Positions 34,407 through 44,300 of a stretch of DNA of 64,000 bases are shown piece after piece. The position numbers and the translations under genes were made by a program. Position 1 is the stretch's first letter. Each line of letters starts with the position of its first letter. The stretch comes from UBA1672 sp033851915 (GTDB lineage Bacteria; Pseudomonadota; Alphaproteobacteria; Micavibrionales; Micavibrionaceae). The stretch lies in NCBI GenBank assembly GCA_033851915.1, contig JAWSVM010000007.1, forward strand, positions 62,001 through 126,000. The letters are read 5' to 3'. Under the pieces are notes generated by a model. That model did not search any database and was not told the DNA's origin. It saw only the letters and a program-made list of their open reading frames with translations.

Positions 34407-35390
34407 TTAGGGGGATAAATCAAAGTAGATACGGTGATAGGCGTTCTCGCTGTCGGGAGAAAGGCGCTTTTCTCTTAAGATTTTCGTGGTCTTCTTCAGA
34501 GACAGGACAATCATGGTGCCCGTGCCATTATTTAGAGGTTCAATACTGTAGGACTCTAGCAATTTTGAACCTTTGAATGTCTTGCTGCTGCCGTCAATCC
34601 AGCGTGCCTTGGGCAGCTCGATAATAATTAGTTTCTCATCATTATCCAGATCGATACTGAAATTGGTTCTGTGGTTTGTATCAAAAACAATACGCGATTT
34701 ATCCGCGTGCTCTCCAACACGCAGATTCAAGGCGACAACACCATCGTGGCTTGGAGGTGGTGATGCTTTCTTGGGAGGTGATTTTTTCTCGGGTGGTTTT
34801 TCTTTCTCAATGTGCTGGGGAACCTGAACAATCTTCTGTGGCTCAGGTGGCGTTATTTGCTGCGGTGCCAGTTGCGTTACTTGCAACTGATGTTCAGAGG
34901 GCTCTACCAACATTTGAGGGGGCTGACTGGCTGGTGTTTCCTGCAGCAATACCTCTAATTCCTTGATAAGGTTCTGAATGTCCGACTCCACAGCGGCTAA
35001 CCGGACGATAGATGGTTTGTAAGTGTCAAATTCTTTTCTAAGATCTACAACGGCGTTTTCAACGCGATTAAAGCGGTCACCGGTGTTTTTGATGTTTTCT
35101 GTGAACAGTGTATCTGCGTTAATGCCCCTCATTGGTTTTAGGGCGGGTAAACCGTTGGGCATATACTGCGTATTGGTCTGTCCCGGTCTTAAAGGGGTGC
35201 TATTAAATGCAGGGGGAAGGGCTATTGGTGCGCTAATGCCCTGATTTTTCGGCGTGTTTTCTGATTTTTTGGTGATATTAGCGTTTGATGATTCGCTTTT
35301 TTTAAGGTGCAAAAGTCCTTCAGGACTACACGCTGTAAGTAGACCCAAAAATAGTGTGAAACATAGACTCAAAGCTATTTTTTTATACAT
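34407..35390 (-). CDS. Lipoprotein with Pro-rich linker and AMIN-like C-terminal domain
   Basis: I start it at 35390 (MYKKIALSLC); the lipobox LTAC follows about 20 residues in. About residues 40-100 are low-complexity, then comes a short coiled-coil part (FNRVENAVVDLRKEFDTYK), then a Pro/Lys-rich linker (KEKPPEKKSPPKKASPPPS). The last 110 residues look like an AMIN-type beta domain: NLRVGEHADKSRIVFDTNHR, LIIIELPKARW and GTMIVLSLKKTTKI. AMIN domains localise envelope proteins at the cell wall. It sits between the sugar transferase and the fibre genes and could serve either. Confidence 0.68.
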   Translation of the reverse strand: MYKKIALSLCFTLFLGLLTACSPEGLLHLKKSESSNANITKKSENTPKNQGISAPIALPPAFNSTPLRPGQTNTQYMPNGLPALKPMRGINADTLFTENIKNTGDRFNRVENAVVDLRKEFDTYKPSIVRLAAVESDIQNLIKELEVLLQETPASQPPQMLVEPSEHQLQVTQLAPQQITPPEPQKIVQVPQHIEKEKPPEKKSPPKKASPPPSHDGVVALNLRVGEHADKSRIVFDTNHRTNFSIDLDNDEKLIIIELPKARWIDGSSKTFKGSKLLESYSIEPLNNGTGTMIVLSLKKTTKILREKRLSPDSENAYHRIYFDLSP

Positions 35391-35689
35391 ATAGTAAAGA
35401 ACCACAAGCCTCAGAATAGAGACATTAAAGAACTGAAAAAGTACGCAGCAGAAAACACCAGATTAGATTCTATCCTAAAAACACCATTAGCATCAATAGG
35501 ATATTTAAAATAAAGTGTAAAATTGTGGTTGATTTTCAAAAAATAATTATATGGTGGTTGCGCTTAGCCTGCTTGAGCAGGAGTGAGTTGTGCACATGTT
35601 GTGGTCGTTATTATCACTGATAGTAATTGCCGTGGAGGATTGCTTTTTGTATAGTCACGTACATATTATGAATGTTGAGGAGTTTTGAC
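35391..35689. other. Divergent intergenic region before the fibre locus
   Basis: A 299-base AT-rich gap between the AMIN-like lipoprotein (minus) and the first DUF4402-like subunit (plus); no open frame of note. It holds a 6-bp hairpin CCTGCT-TG-AGCAGG (35568-35581) and the palindrome TGTGCACA (35589-35596). Both are possible operator or leader structures, and no proven function is readable. GAGGAG at 35677-35682 is the ribosome-binding site of the downstream gene. Confidence 0.4.
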
Positions 35690-36151
35690 ATGCGTTTTTT
35701 CGGGTGTTTTGTTTGTACTATATGTGCTTTTTTCATGATGACGTTTTCTGCTTATGCGGCAGTTACCACTGTGCAAGCGCTTAGTTTTGGTCAGTTTATT
35801 ATGAAGAACAATGACGCCGCGTATAACATAACAGTTGGCACGAATAGTAGTGTTACTTTTTCTGCAGCGGGATTTATTCAAATTGTTTCGCCGCAGGAAG
35901 GTATCTACGACCTTGATGGTATGGCGGCCAATGCGGCGATTGCCAGTGTTACGGTGACGCAGGTCACGCCGTTAAGTGGTTCCGGGTTCGATATGCAGTT
36001 GATTAATTTTCAGGAGACCCATCCAGCCAGTACGGATGGGTCCGGTGTTGCGAGGATAGAAATCGGGGCGACCGCGCGTACGAATGGTTTGGGTGGTTCT
36101 TATATTGACCAAACGTTCAATGGCACAATACAAATTCAAATTAATTTTTAA
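35690..36151 (+). CDS. DUF4402-like exported fibre subunit 1
   Basis: A 153-residue exported protein; GAGGAG eight bases before the ATG at 35690 fixes the start. The signal peptide runs to FSAYA. The mature protein is all-beta in pattern: VTTVQALSFGQFIMKNNDAA, VTFSAAGFIQIVSP, then DMQLINFQ and a final FNGTIQIQINF. The Gly/Asp-rich blocks and the alternating hydrophobic last strand fit the DUF4402 family. Such subunits are plausible donor-strand pilins. It is 41 bases upstream of the chaperone gene, so the two probably form one operon. Confidence 0.72.
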   Translation: MRFFGCFVCTICAFFMMTFSAYAAVTTVQALSFGQFIMKNNDAAYNITVGTNSSVTFSAAGFIQIVSPQEGIYDLDGMAANAAIASVTVTQVTPLSGSGFDMQLINFQETHPASTDGSGVARIEIGATARTNGLGGSYIDQTFNGTIQIQINF

Positions 36152-36192
36152 AGAGTTACATTGTTTTTAAAGTAAAAAAAGGAAGAATAATA

Positions 36193-37044
36193 ATGAAGAA
36201 ATATTTATCGCCTCTGCTTATCTGGGGTGTCGTTTGGACTGGTTTTTTTGTCGGGGGTGCGTCTGTTGCGCAAGCTGATATGTTGATTACGCCGACACGG
36301 GTTGTTTTTGGGGATCGTGATCGTTTCGGCTTGGTGACGTTGGCAAATAATGGCCATACAGTTAGCACTTATAAAATTGGCTGGCAGTTTTTCCGTATGG
36401 TGGAGAAGGGAGCGGCCTATGTTGAGGTGACCAAAGATGAGCTGCCTTTTGATTTTTCAAAATATATCGTGTTTTCGCCAAGGCAGGTTACGTTGCAACC
36501 CGGGGCTTCACAGAAGATTCGTTTGGCGTTACGGCGTTCCGATGAGATGCCTGAGGGGGATTATCACATACATTTAAAATTTTCGATCGTGCCGGATGCT
36601 GACCTTGATGTTGTTTTGAATACTGATACCAAAAAACAACAGTCTGCGGGTCTGTCTGTTAAAATTAACGTGGGGTATACTATTCCGGTTATATTGCGTT
36701 CGGGGGATGTTCATGTTGATTCGTCTATCGGGCGTATTGGTCTTTCTCGAAATCCTAATAACGGCCTTTTAAAGGTTTCTGTGCCGGTTGAGCGTGGTGG
36801 TGGGCCATATTCTATCCTGGGGCATCTTATGGTTTATCACATAGATGGTGATGGTAATGAGGAGCGCGTTGGAGAAGTTAGCAATGCCTATGTATTCTCA
36901 GAGGTTGATCGTCGCGTCTTTGATGTGCAGCTTACGAAGGATATTGTTGGTGGTTCGTTGCGTGTTGTTTTGTATGATTATAAATATAGTAAAAGTTCTG
37001 GTGACAATAATATTTATGTAGAGAAGACTTTTTCTTTGGAATAG
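36193..37044 (+). CDS. PapD-like periplasmic fibre-assembly chaperone
   Basis: A 283-residue exported protein with an immunoglobulin-like chaperone pattern. The first domain has MLITPTRVVFGDRDRFGLVT, then LANNGHTVSTYKIGW, and the hallmark SPRQVTLQPGASQKIRLALR with the edge-strand and basic residue of PapD chaperones. The second domain has VGYTIPVILRSGDVHV. It should hold subunits by donor-strand complementation and pass them to the usher. It follows the DUF4402-like gene and ends before a strong terminator. Confidence 0.83.
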   Translation: MKKYLSPLLIWGVVWTGFFVGGASVAQADMLITPTRVVFGDRDRFGLVTLANNGHTVSTYKIGWQFFRMVEKGAAYVEVTKDELPFDFSKYIVFSPRQVTLQPGASQKIRLALRRSDEMPEGDYHIHLKFSIVPDADLDVVLNTDTKKQQSAGLSVKINVGYTIPVILRSGDVHVDSSIGRIGLSRNPNNGLLKVSVPVERGGGPYSILGHLMVYHIDGDGNEERVGEVSNAYVFSEVDRRVFDVQLTKDIVGGSLRVVLYDYKYSKSSGDNNIYVEKTFSLE

Positions 37045-37139
37045 TTGGAGGGGGCCTTTTGTGCACCTGTCTGGCCCTGCCTTTTTTGGTGGGGCTTTTC
37101 TTTGTGTGTTGAAAAAAGATGGGTCACGTTAGGGCAAGT

Positions 37140-37165
37140 AAAAAGGCGCTTAAAAGCGCCTTTTT
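37140..37165. terminator. Bidirectional terminator between chaperone and pilin genes
   Basis: A perfect 12-bp palindromic stem, AAAAAGGCGCTT and AAGCGCCTTTTT, with a 2-base loop. The A and T tracts on either side make it work on both strands. It serves the chaperone operon (plus) and the subunit 2 gene (minus), whose stop is 23 bases away. Confidence 0.92.
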
Positions 37166-37187
37166 GTAAGGGAATGTAAGAATTCCT

Positions 37188-37763
37188 TTAGTAAGAGAAT
37201 GTCACTTCAAAGGATGCAAGATGCGTAGCATCTGCGGCTGTTGCGTCAAACACAATTGTTCCGCCGAAGGATACATCTTCCGGTGTTCCTCCTACAAGAA
37301 CAGTTACGGTGCCTGTGTCGGCATCTGCATTAAGCGCACTTGTTTCCGTTGTTGTTCTGTATGCAACAGTGTCTAGTGATATATTGGTATCTGTAAAGTC
37401 ACTTGTGGATCCGCGTGTCATTGTCAATATAGAGGCAGCGGGTGTTTCAACCGTAAGTGTACCTTCTGTTACGGGGGCTGTAACAAGAAGCACTGTTGAA
37501 TCTGTTACACCTGTGACTGATGCTAATAATGAGCCATCGTTTGTTAAGGTGATGGTTACGTCATCTGATGCAGCATCAGTGGTGCCAATAATGGCAACCC
37601 ATTCGCCGAAATCCATGTCATCTCCATCGGTTGTGGTGATTGCGCTGGTTAGAACAATGGATGCGTTAACTGTTACTGGTTGTGCAAATGAATTGCTGGT
37701 CATGGCGAAGCCAAGCGATACTGCGCTTGCGAATGCCAAAAGTTTCAGGGTGTTACGTCTCAT
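37188..37763 (-). CDS. DUF4402-like fibre subunit 2, probable major pilin
   Basis: A 191-residue exported protein (signal to TSNSFA). The mature part is very rich in Thr, Ala, Val and Asp, with no Cys, and all beta in pattern: ASIVLTSAITTTDGDDMDFG, then TITLTNDGSLLASVTG and a last strand, ASFEVTFSY. The terminal aromatic strand resembles pilin beta-strand ends. AAGGAG lies eight bases before the ATG, the gene has its own promoter region and strong terminator, and it is a single-gene unit. These features suggest high expression as the main fibre subunit. Confidence 0.75.
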   Translation of the reverse strand: MRRNTLKLLAFASAVSLGFAMTSNSFAQPVTVNASIVLTSAITTTDGDDMDFGEWVAIIGTTDAASDDVTITLTNDGSLLASVTGVTDSTVLLVTAPVTEGTLTVETPAASILTMTRGSTSDFTDTNISLDTVAYRTTTETSALNADADTGTVTVLVGGTPEDVSFGGTIVFDATAADATHLASFEVTFSY

Positions 37764-38089
37764 TAGGTTTCTCCTTATTTTCCCTAGATTAAGATACTGT
37801 TACTCAGTGTATGAGTGGGATAAAATACTGATACTCAGTAAGTAGTTAAGATAAATACATATCTCTAAATAGTATTATCATACAAAAATGGTTAAATCAT
37901 TATTAATGTAATCAAATTAATTAAAATACATGTGGCTAACTTTAGGTGGTCACCCAGAGAAGTACGTTATTTTTATCATTAACCGATTGTCTTTGTCAAG
38001 TGGGTGTGATGTAATGTGATTAACGGATGTAAATCCTTATCCACAGAGTTATTCATTTTTTATCTACAGGAAAATCGGGTACTTTTCGA
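37764..38089. other. Divergent regulatory region between pilin and usher genes
   Basis: A 326-base AT-rich gap with no coding potential. It contains the direct repeats ATACTGTTACTCAGT (37794-37808) and ATACTGATACTCAGT (37825-37839), described separately. The rest is AT-rich and carries the usher leader. Both the pilin and usher promoters should lie here. Confidence 0.6.
37794..37839. repeat. Two 15-base direct repeats, candidate regulator sites
   Basis: ATACTGTTACTCAGT at 37794-37808 and ATACTGATACTCAGT at 37825-37839 differ at one base. They are offset by 31 bases, about three helical turns. Each also has short inverted arms on the minus strand, ACTG...CAGT. They lie 31-76 bases before the pilin ATG. 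The spacing suggests a protein bound on one face of DNA, but the factor is unknown. Confidence 0.55.
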
Positions 38090-41000
38090 ATGAAACGTTT
38101 TTTTCATTTTTGTTTTTTGTATGGCGTTTTTATGTGTGCGGCAATGATGCCGTTGCACTTGAATGCGCAGCAATTAACGCTGGAAGAGCGCGTAGTCCTT
38201 GTAAAGAATCAACAGCGCTTGGCTTTAGCGCGATCTTTTGTTTTAAAAATGAAGGCGGGTTTAAAGCGTGCAGATCGTTATCTTGGCGCATCAGGTTTGT
38301 CTGTAAAGAAAGCAAATATATTACTGGATGGTGAGATATTGTTGTTGCAACCTGTTTTGAAGGGTAATTTTCGGGTCGATGGCGTTATATATGGTGTTGT
38401 TAAGGATCATAAAATTCTTCTGTCGCTTCGCGATGTCAGTGATATCTTGCAAATTCCTTGGGATATTGATGTTGAAAATAAAACTGTAAAAGGGTGGTAT
38501 GTCAGGGAAGATAAAACATTTTTTCTGGATATGACGTCAGGTATTGTGCGTACTGATATTGGTGAATTCAACATATCTAAAAGTGTGTTTATTGAGGGGG
38601 ATGATGTTCTTGTGCCAGCCACGGAGCTTGGGCAGTGGATGGATTTTGACTTTGTCCCTGTTATTTCCGCGCAGGATCTGCGGATTTCATCTTCTGAACT
38701 ATTACCCATTCAGGCAAGGCTACAACGTAGGAGTTCAAACACTAGAGGGCATAAAGTGCCTGAGCCTTCATTGCCGCGTATTGATGATGATTATAAAACA
38801 TCGGCTGTTCCTACGGTTGATATCGCGACGCGCTCAACGTATCGAAAGCAGGGTAATGCTGTGGAAGGTAATGATTCGCATAGTGCGACAATTCGTACTG
38901 TCGGAGATTTCGCACATGGGACATTATTAACGCAAGTGCAGTTAAATGATGTTGATAATCTTAGAAATGTGCGGATGAAGTATAAGCAGGAATCTTTGAA
39001 GGCTGATTTGTTGGGGCCATTAAAGGCGCGCAAGTTTGAAGTGGGTGATGTGACAACAATAAGTGTTCCTTTAGGTGGGGGGGCTGCCCAAGAATTAGGT
39101 GTAAGGGTTACAAACACGGATGCTTTGCGAACATTTAGCACGCCCACAACAGGAATCTCTGGCACAGGGTTTCCAGGATGGGATGTTGAGCTTTATCGGG
39201 AAAATCAGCTTATCGGGTTCAAGGAAATTGGTGATGACGGGTTCTATCAATTCGCGGATGTTAATTTGTTTCAATCGAATAACAATTTTCGCCTTGTCTT
39301 TTATGGGCCGCAGGGGGAAATTAGGGAAGAAAGTGTATATGTTCCCGTTGATCGTGCGTTGCTTTCTCGTGGAGAGGGTATTTATGATGTCTCTGTCAGT
39401 TTGGATGGAAAGAATACATATAATAAGTCTAATTCGAATTTAACTTCAGATGAGGGTACCAATATTAATTTGTCTGCGCGTTATGAATATCCTGTTATGG
39501 ATGGTGTTACGGTGAGCGCAGGTGTGCGTAGTAATGTAGAGGAGGGAGAGCGTGATAGCGCGCTGAATGTCGGTGCTTCCGTTATTGCCAAGCAAGTTTT
39601 GCTGAATATGGGCGTCGCTGTTGATGATGAAGGGGATATGTCGGCGCAGCTTGCTGTGCGGCGTGATTTCGGTGAACATGAAGTAAGCGGTACGCTTGAC
39701 TGGCTTGGCACGAATTTTGATGTGCAGGGCAGTGACGGCAATGACGGTGTCGGCTCTATTCGTAATAATATTAATGTTAACGGCCCGTTGCCGTTCCGGT
39801 TGGGCTTAAAACCCAGATATAATTTTTCTACGAGCTATCTGTTGAATACAGATGATGATTACAGCATACAGTCATCTGTTGGTGTGAGTACGGCGTGGCG
39901 GCACTTATCTGTGAATGAACAGTTGAGGCACACAACTGGCTCTACGATTCCGGAGGATACTCTGGATTCCGTAACAAGTTTGACAGGCACATACGGGCGT
40001 AATCGTTTACGACTTTTGGCCACGTATGAATTGAAGCCGAATAATGAATTGAAGAATATGTTGGCAACGTATAATCGTAATTTTACCAAAAAGTTAAATA
40101 TGGAGTTGAGGGTTGATAAACGTTATGAGACGTCTCTGACTGAGTATTCGGCGAAGCTTGATTGGCAAGCCGGATTTGCCCGCATATCACCAAGGGTAAC
40201 GTATAATACTGAAAAAGATTTTTTTGCAGGGCTTGATACGCGCTTTAGTCTTTTACGCGATCCAACGCAAGGGCGTGTGAAAGCGTATGATTATACTTTG
40301 ACAAGTTCCGGTGGTGTCAGTGCTTTTGTTTTTCTTGATAAAGACGGGGATGGCTTATTTAATAATGATGATGAACCATTGAAAGGCGTTAGTGTAAAAG
40401 CGCCGCAAAATGGTGGACGCAAATTAACGGATGAAAATGGTGTTGCCTTGTTCACACGGATGGGGAAATTGCGCCTTACAGATGTTTATGTTGATCCGGA
40501 AACGCTGCAAGACCCCGTATGGGTAGCAGGATTTGAAGGAGTCTCTGTTCTTCCGCGTGAAGGAAATATTGTCGAGGTTAATTTCCCGATACATATATCC
40601 GGTGAGTTGGATGGTAGTGTTTATATCCGCGCTGTTCCGTTGCCATCGGGGGATGATGATGTGCAAAGGCCCACGCCAAAGCCGGTGTCTCTGAAGAATG
40701 TTCGTTTGAAATTGTATAATGGCCAAGGTGAGCTGCAAGATAGTGCTCTTACAGATGCCACTGGGTTTTACTATTTCTCGCGTATTCCTCCGGGGCGTTA
40801 TCTTTTGATTATTGATGAGAAGAGTGCAGAGCGTGGACAATTTATTAGACCGGCACCTCAACAAATAGAGATCGGTTATGACGGAACAATTATCTATAGT
40901 AATGATATATATGTTGATGCGGGGAACGGCGATATCCCGAGTGCTTTTTTGCCTGATTTGAATGAGTATAAAGCACGCCATCCGCATGTAGATTTTTCAA

Positions 41001-41335
41001 ATGATGAATATGACCTTGTTTTGAATTTAGGTGACTATAACTCAAGGCTATTAATGTCGGTGATTTGGTATAAGTTGCAATCACGTTATGACACAATGCT
41101 GACGGGGGGGGATTTGTTTGTGCCTCCAACGCAGAGCTATGCCGATGCTAGAACAGGAAAACATACTCTGCGCGTGGGCTTACAGGGGGTAACGATAAAA
41201 CAGGCTTATAATCGTTGTCATGCTTTGATGGTGCGCGGGCAGTATTGTAAAGTTGAAATTTATCCTTCTTATATAAAGCAGGCGCAAGCAGCTATTCTGG
41301 CTGTATCAGAGGCAGTGCCATCTCTATTGCCTTGA
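38090..41335 (+). CDS. Usher-like outer-membrane fibre assembly protein with C-terminal extension, 1081 aa
   Basis: Signal peptide to LHLNA. Residues about 25-235 are an N-terminal part with two copper-amine-oxidase-N-like blocks (KILLSLRDVSDILQI; DDVLVPATELGQWM). From about 240 a beta-barrel pattern begins; a plug-like domain sits near 364-425 (WDVELYRENQLIGFKEIG, FRLVFYGPQGEIREESV), and barrel strands resume to about 735. This is the usher plan. After it come an SdrD-B-like domain with an EF-hand-like loop DKDGDGLFNNDDEP (about 750), a Cna-B-like domain (LTDATGFYYFSRIPPGRYLL), and a terminal SPOR-like segment (HTLRVGLQGVTIKQAYNRCH, about 1023). The extension is unlike known ushers. Its end overlaps the convergent gene by 12 bases. 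Confidence 0.8.
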   Translation: MKRFFHFCFLYGVFMCAAMMPLHLNAQQLTLEERVVLVKNQQRLALARSFVLKMKAGLKRADRYLGASGLSVKKANILLDGEILLLQPVLKGNFRVDGVIYGVVKDHKILLSLRDVSDILQIPWDIDVENKTVKGWYVREDKTFFLDMTSGIVRTDIGEFNISKSVFIEGDDVLVPATELGQWMDFDFVPVISAQDLRISSSELLPIQARLQRRSSNTRGHKVPEPSLPRIDDDYKTSAVPTVDIATRSTYRKQGNAVEGNDSHSATIRTVGDFAHGTLLTQVQLNDVDNLRNVRMKYKQESLKADLLGPLKARKFEVGDVTTISVPLGGGAAQELGVRVTNTDALRTFSTPTTGISGTGFPGWDVELYRENQLIGFKEIGDDGFYQFADVNLFQSNNNFRLVFYGPQGEIREESVYVPVDRALLSRGEGIYDVSVSLDGKNTYNKSNSNLTSDEGTNINLSARYEYPVMDGVTVSAGVRSNVEEGERDSALNVGASVIAKQVLLNMGVAVDDEGDMSAQLAVRRDFGEHEVSGTLDWLGTNFDVQGSDGNDGVGSIRNNINVNGPLPFRLGLKPRYNFSTSYLLNTDDDYSIQSSVGVSTAWRHLSVNEQLRHTTGSTIPEDTLDSVTSLTGTYGRNRLRLLATYELKPNNELKNMLATYNRNFTKKLNMELRVDKRYETSLTEYSAKLDWQAGFARISPRVTYNTEKDFFAGLDTRFSLLRDPTQGRVKAYDYTLTSSGGVSAFVFLDKDGDGLFNNDDEPLKGVSVKAPQNGGRKLTDENGVALFTRMGKLRLTDVYVDPETLQDPVWVAGFEGVSVLPREGNIVEVNFPIHISGELDGSVYIRAVPLPSGDDDVQRPTPKPVSLKNVRLKLYNGQGELQDSALTDATGFYYFSRIPPGRYLLIIDEKSAERGQFIRPAPQQIEIGYDGTIIYSNDIYVDAGNGDIPSAFLPDLNEYKARHPHVDFSNDEYDLVLNLGDYNSRLLMSVIWYKLQSRYDTMLTGGDLFVPPTQSYADARTGKHTLRVGLQGVTIKQAYNRCHALMVRGQYCKVEIYPSYIKQAQAAILAVSEAVPSLLP

Positions 41336-44300
41336 GTCTAGCAGTTCTTCTTTTTCCTGTTTATTGTGAAGGAGTTGTGCCAGATTAACCTCTTCTGGGC
41401 AATCTGTGTGTCCGTTTTCATTAAGACATATCGCACAAAGAATGCAGGTGTCGGATAATGTTTCCAGATAGTTCACTGGAATTAGAACTTGTTCTATTTC
41501 TTTCGGTTCAACGTCCAGTGATTTGCTGGTATTGCCATATTTTTCCATAAAGGATTCAACTTGTTCACGAGCGTAGTTAAAGGCTGGTCTTGCTACAAAT
41601 TTATTGGCTCCATAGACCGTTGTGCCAGATCCATACCCTAATCCGCCCAGACCCAAATGTGCGAAAACCAAATCATCGATGGGGTTAATCAGCAAGAACA
41701 TACCTGTTGAGCCTAGGATACCAAGGCTATACCCCGCATGTGGGATGATGTTTTGCAGGGTTTCGCCTCCAAGGCCTGCTGTGTCTGCACCGGCGAGTGC
41801 CAGGCCTGCACCGACAAGGGCGATGCCTGCTTTTTTCTTATGTGGAATTTCTCTGGTAATGCTTTGAACGCCGCGTGCACTGCGGGCAATTTTATCCCAA
41901 ACAGGGTTCCACCCTTGCTTTGTGCGTTCCCATGCAATCTTCGCGCTGATATCCAGTCTGTCGATAGCATTACTGAGGGTGTATGAGGCCTGCGTCAGGC
42001 TGTTGCGTTGATGCGGTGAAATATGCGGGAAGTCGACGTGTCCCTTACCGACCTTGCTTCTTTCCTCTTTTAGCTCGCGAACGTTCAGGCTGTTTTGCTT
42101 AAAGCTTTCTTTGCGTGCCTGAATATTATATTGCACGTCTCCGGCAAGGGTGAAGCGATCCATCATTCTTTCTGATGGGGCTTTCTTATATATCGCATTG
42201 TAAATATCTGCGTTGTCGCCAAGGAAGGCTTGTGCCTGCATCACTTTTTTAAGGTCTTTGTTGATGTGGCGTTCGAATTCTTTAATGCTCATCTTTTCGT
42301 TTTGAACATCTTTAAGGGCTTGCGTGAATGATTCAATCTTGCCGTGGATGAAGTTGTGGTAAGTTTTGTTTTCTTCACCCATATAGCGCGATGAAATATC
42401 CATCGCTAAATCAAACTTACGTAGAGCTGTTAATGTTGGTTCCAGATTATCGGCGGCAATTTTAAAATTGCTGGATAGCTTGTTGATCAGGCGTTTCTTG
42501 GAATAAGATATTTCTTTTACATCATCAGGCAGGCCTGCTCTGACTTGTTCTTGCAGCAGGGCGGCTTGTGATAGGGCGTTAACGATGTCGGGGCGGGCAT
42601 CCAGTAATTTAAATCGTGCCTCATCATTATTGAGGTGATTGGTTAGCGTGCGCGCGTTTTTGGTTATTTCCTTGTGCAGCTCTTTGGTTGAATTTGCCGT
42701 GCGCTTCCACAAAGATGCCGCGGCGATTCCAGCAAGCAGAGGGAATGCAAAGCCACCTTTATCGGCTTCATTGGCCAGAATAATTGTTTGTGGCTCAAAC
42801 AATGCTGTTAACGTGGCAGCAGGCAGCGCAAGTGGGCGATCTTTCAGTGTTGCAATCGTTGAATTCATAAAGCCGTCAAAGAACCCGAAAATACGCTTGA
42901 TACCGTTTCTTGGGCCTGATGTTAATGCCATAAGTGCAAGGGCGGCAATCATCGGAATATGGCCGATGGTTGTTTGGAAGACATTGATTTTAAATGTTTT
43001 ATCACCAGCATCAATCGCGCCGTTACTTGCGGATTTAAAGAAGGATGCTGCCTCATCCACTGTTCCACCGGCGGCTTCTACCAGACTTTCTGTGGCGACT
43101 CTGGCAAGATCGAGAAGAGACAGAGTTGTGCCTGTAACGGCGTTATCAATGGTGAAATGCTTGTAAGCGCCTAAAATGCCATAATTATTATGGACGTAGC
43201 TGGAAAGCTGGAGCATTTGGTCATCTGAAATATCCAGACCATTATCACGGATAAAGCGCACGAACTCTTTTTTATCCTCTTCGGTTAATTTACTAAGATC
43301 CAGGTTTTCGATTTGGGCTGTTGTATCTCCTAGACCGCTGCCGTCATTCAAACTGCCCATTATGTCATCAAACGACATAACATCCGGCACTTCTCCGGCG
43401 GCTACGGTTTCGGTCATTGTGTTGGCGGCATCAAGCAATTGGTTTGCGCCATCGGCATCGCCGCCTGATTGCATATAATACGTCAGCCAGCCTAAAACCG
43501 CGACGGAGGCAATAAATTCTTTCTTGGAGGCAAAGGGGCGTTGATAGATGTCTTGGAAGAAATCGATGGTGTTATCAACAAACTCGGAGGACATGCGGCC
43601 GATACCATCATGCCCTGTGCCCATTGTTCTTTCAAAAATATCTGTTACGGTTTTCTTGTCATCATCCAAATGTTCATTTGCAATGTTTTGTCCGGATATA
43701 GACAAATCGCCAATCATCTTCTGAATGGTGCGATAGCTTTCCTGATGCTGAGTCTTTTCCTCTTTTGTCATGTCCTTGATTTTTGGAATTGAATCCTCAA
43801 TGGCATGTGCAATGTTTCTTTGGAAGGATAACAGCTCCTGAAAATCAGGATCCAGTGCGATGGCTTCCATATGTGCTTGTGTGACATGTTCTGCGGCGTT
43901 GAAATGTGAAACGACATCGTTGAGAACATTTACATCAGCAACAATATCCGCCATTGCAGGGTCTTTTCTTTGCATGAAGTAGTAATGCGACCAGCGGGCT
44001 TTCATTGCATCAGATTCGAGAATAGGCGTTATTGCAGAGCTGGCGATGATTAGGTTTTTAAGAGTGTTTTCCTTATCCTCGGGGATTGCCGCATCTTTGA
44101 TAACTGCTTTGTAAATGGGAGAGTTGATATCTTGAACTTCTGCTTCAATACGCTCAATGGCATCCTCGACACGTTCTTGGTGGCGTGTGTCTTCCAGTAA
44201 GGCCATAAATTCAGGCGTTTGCAGGTTATTGTGGGCAAGGGCGCAAAAATCATCCATTTCTTCCAATGTGAAGTGGAGTGTATTGTTGCTGCCGCGTGCA

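Noticed and set aside
35600..35640. Possible Fur box near TTATCACTGATAGTAA
   Set aside because: Symmetry is poor and the core does not match the 7-1-7 pattern found at the three better sites.
38130..41129. Several minus-strand frames opposite the usher gene
   Set aside because: All are shadows of the usher frame, with no starts, signal peptides or motifs.
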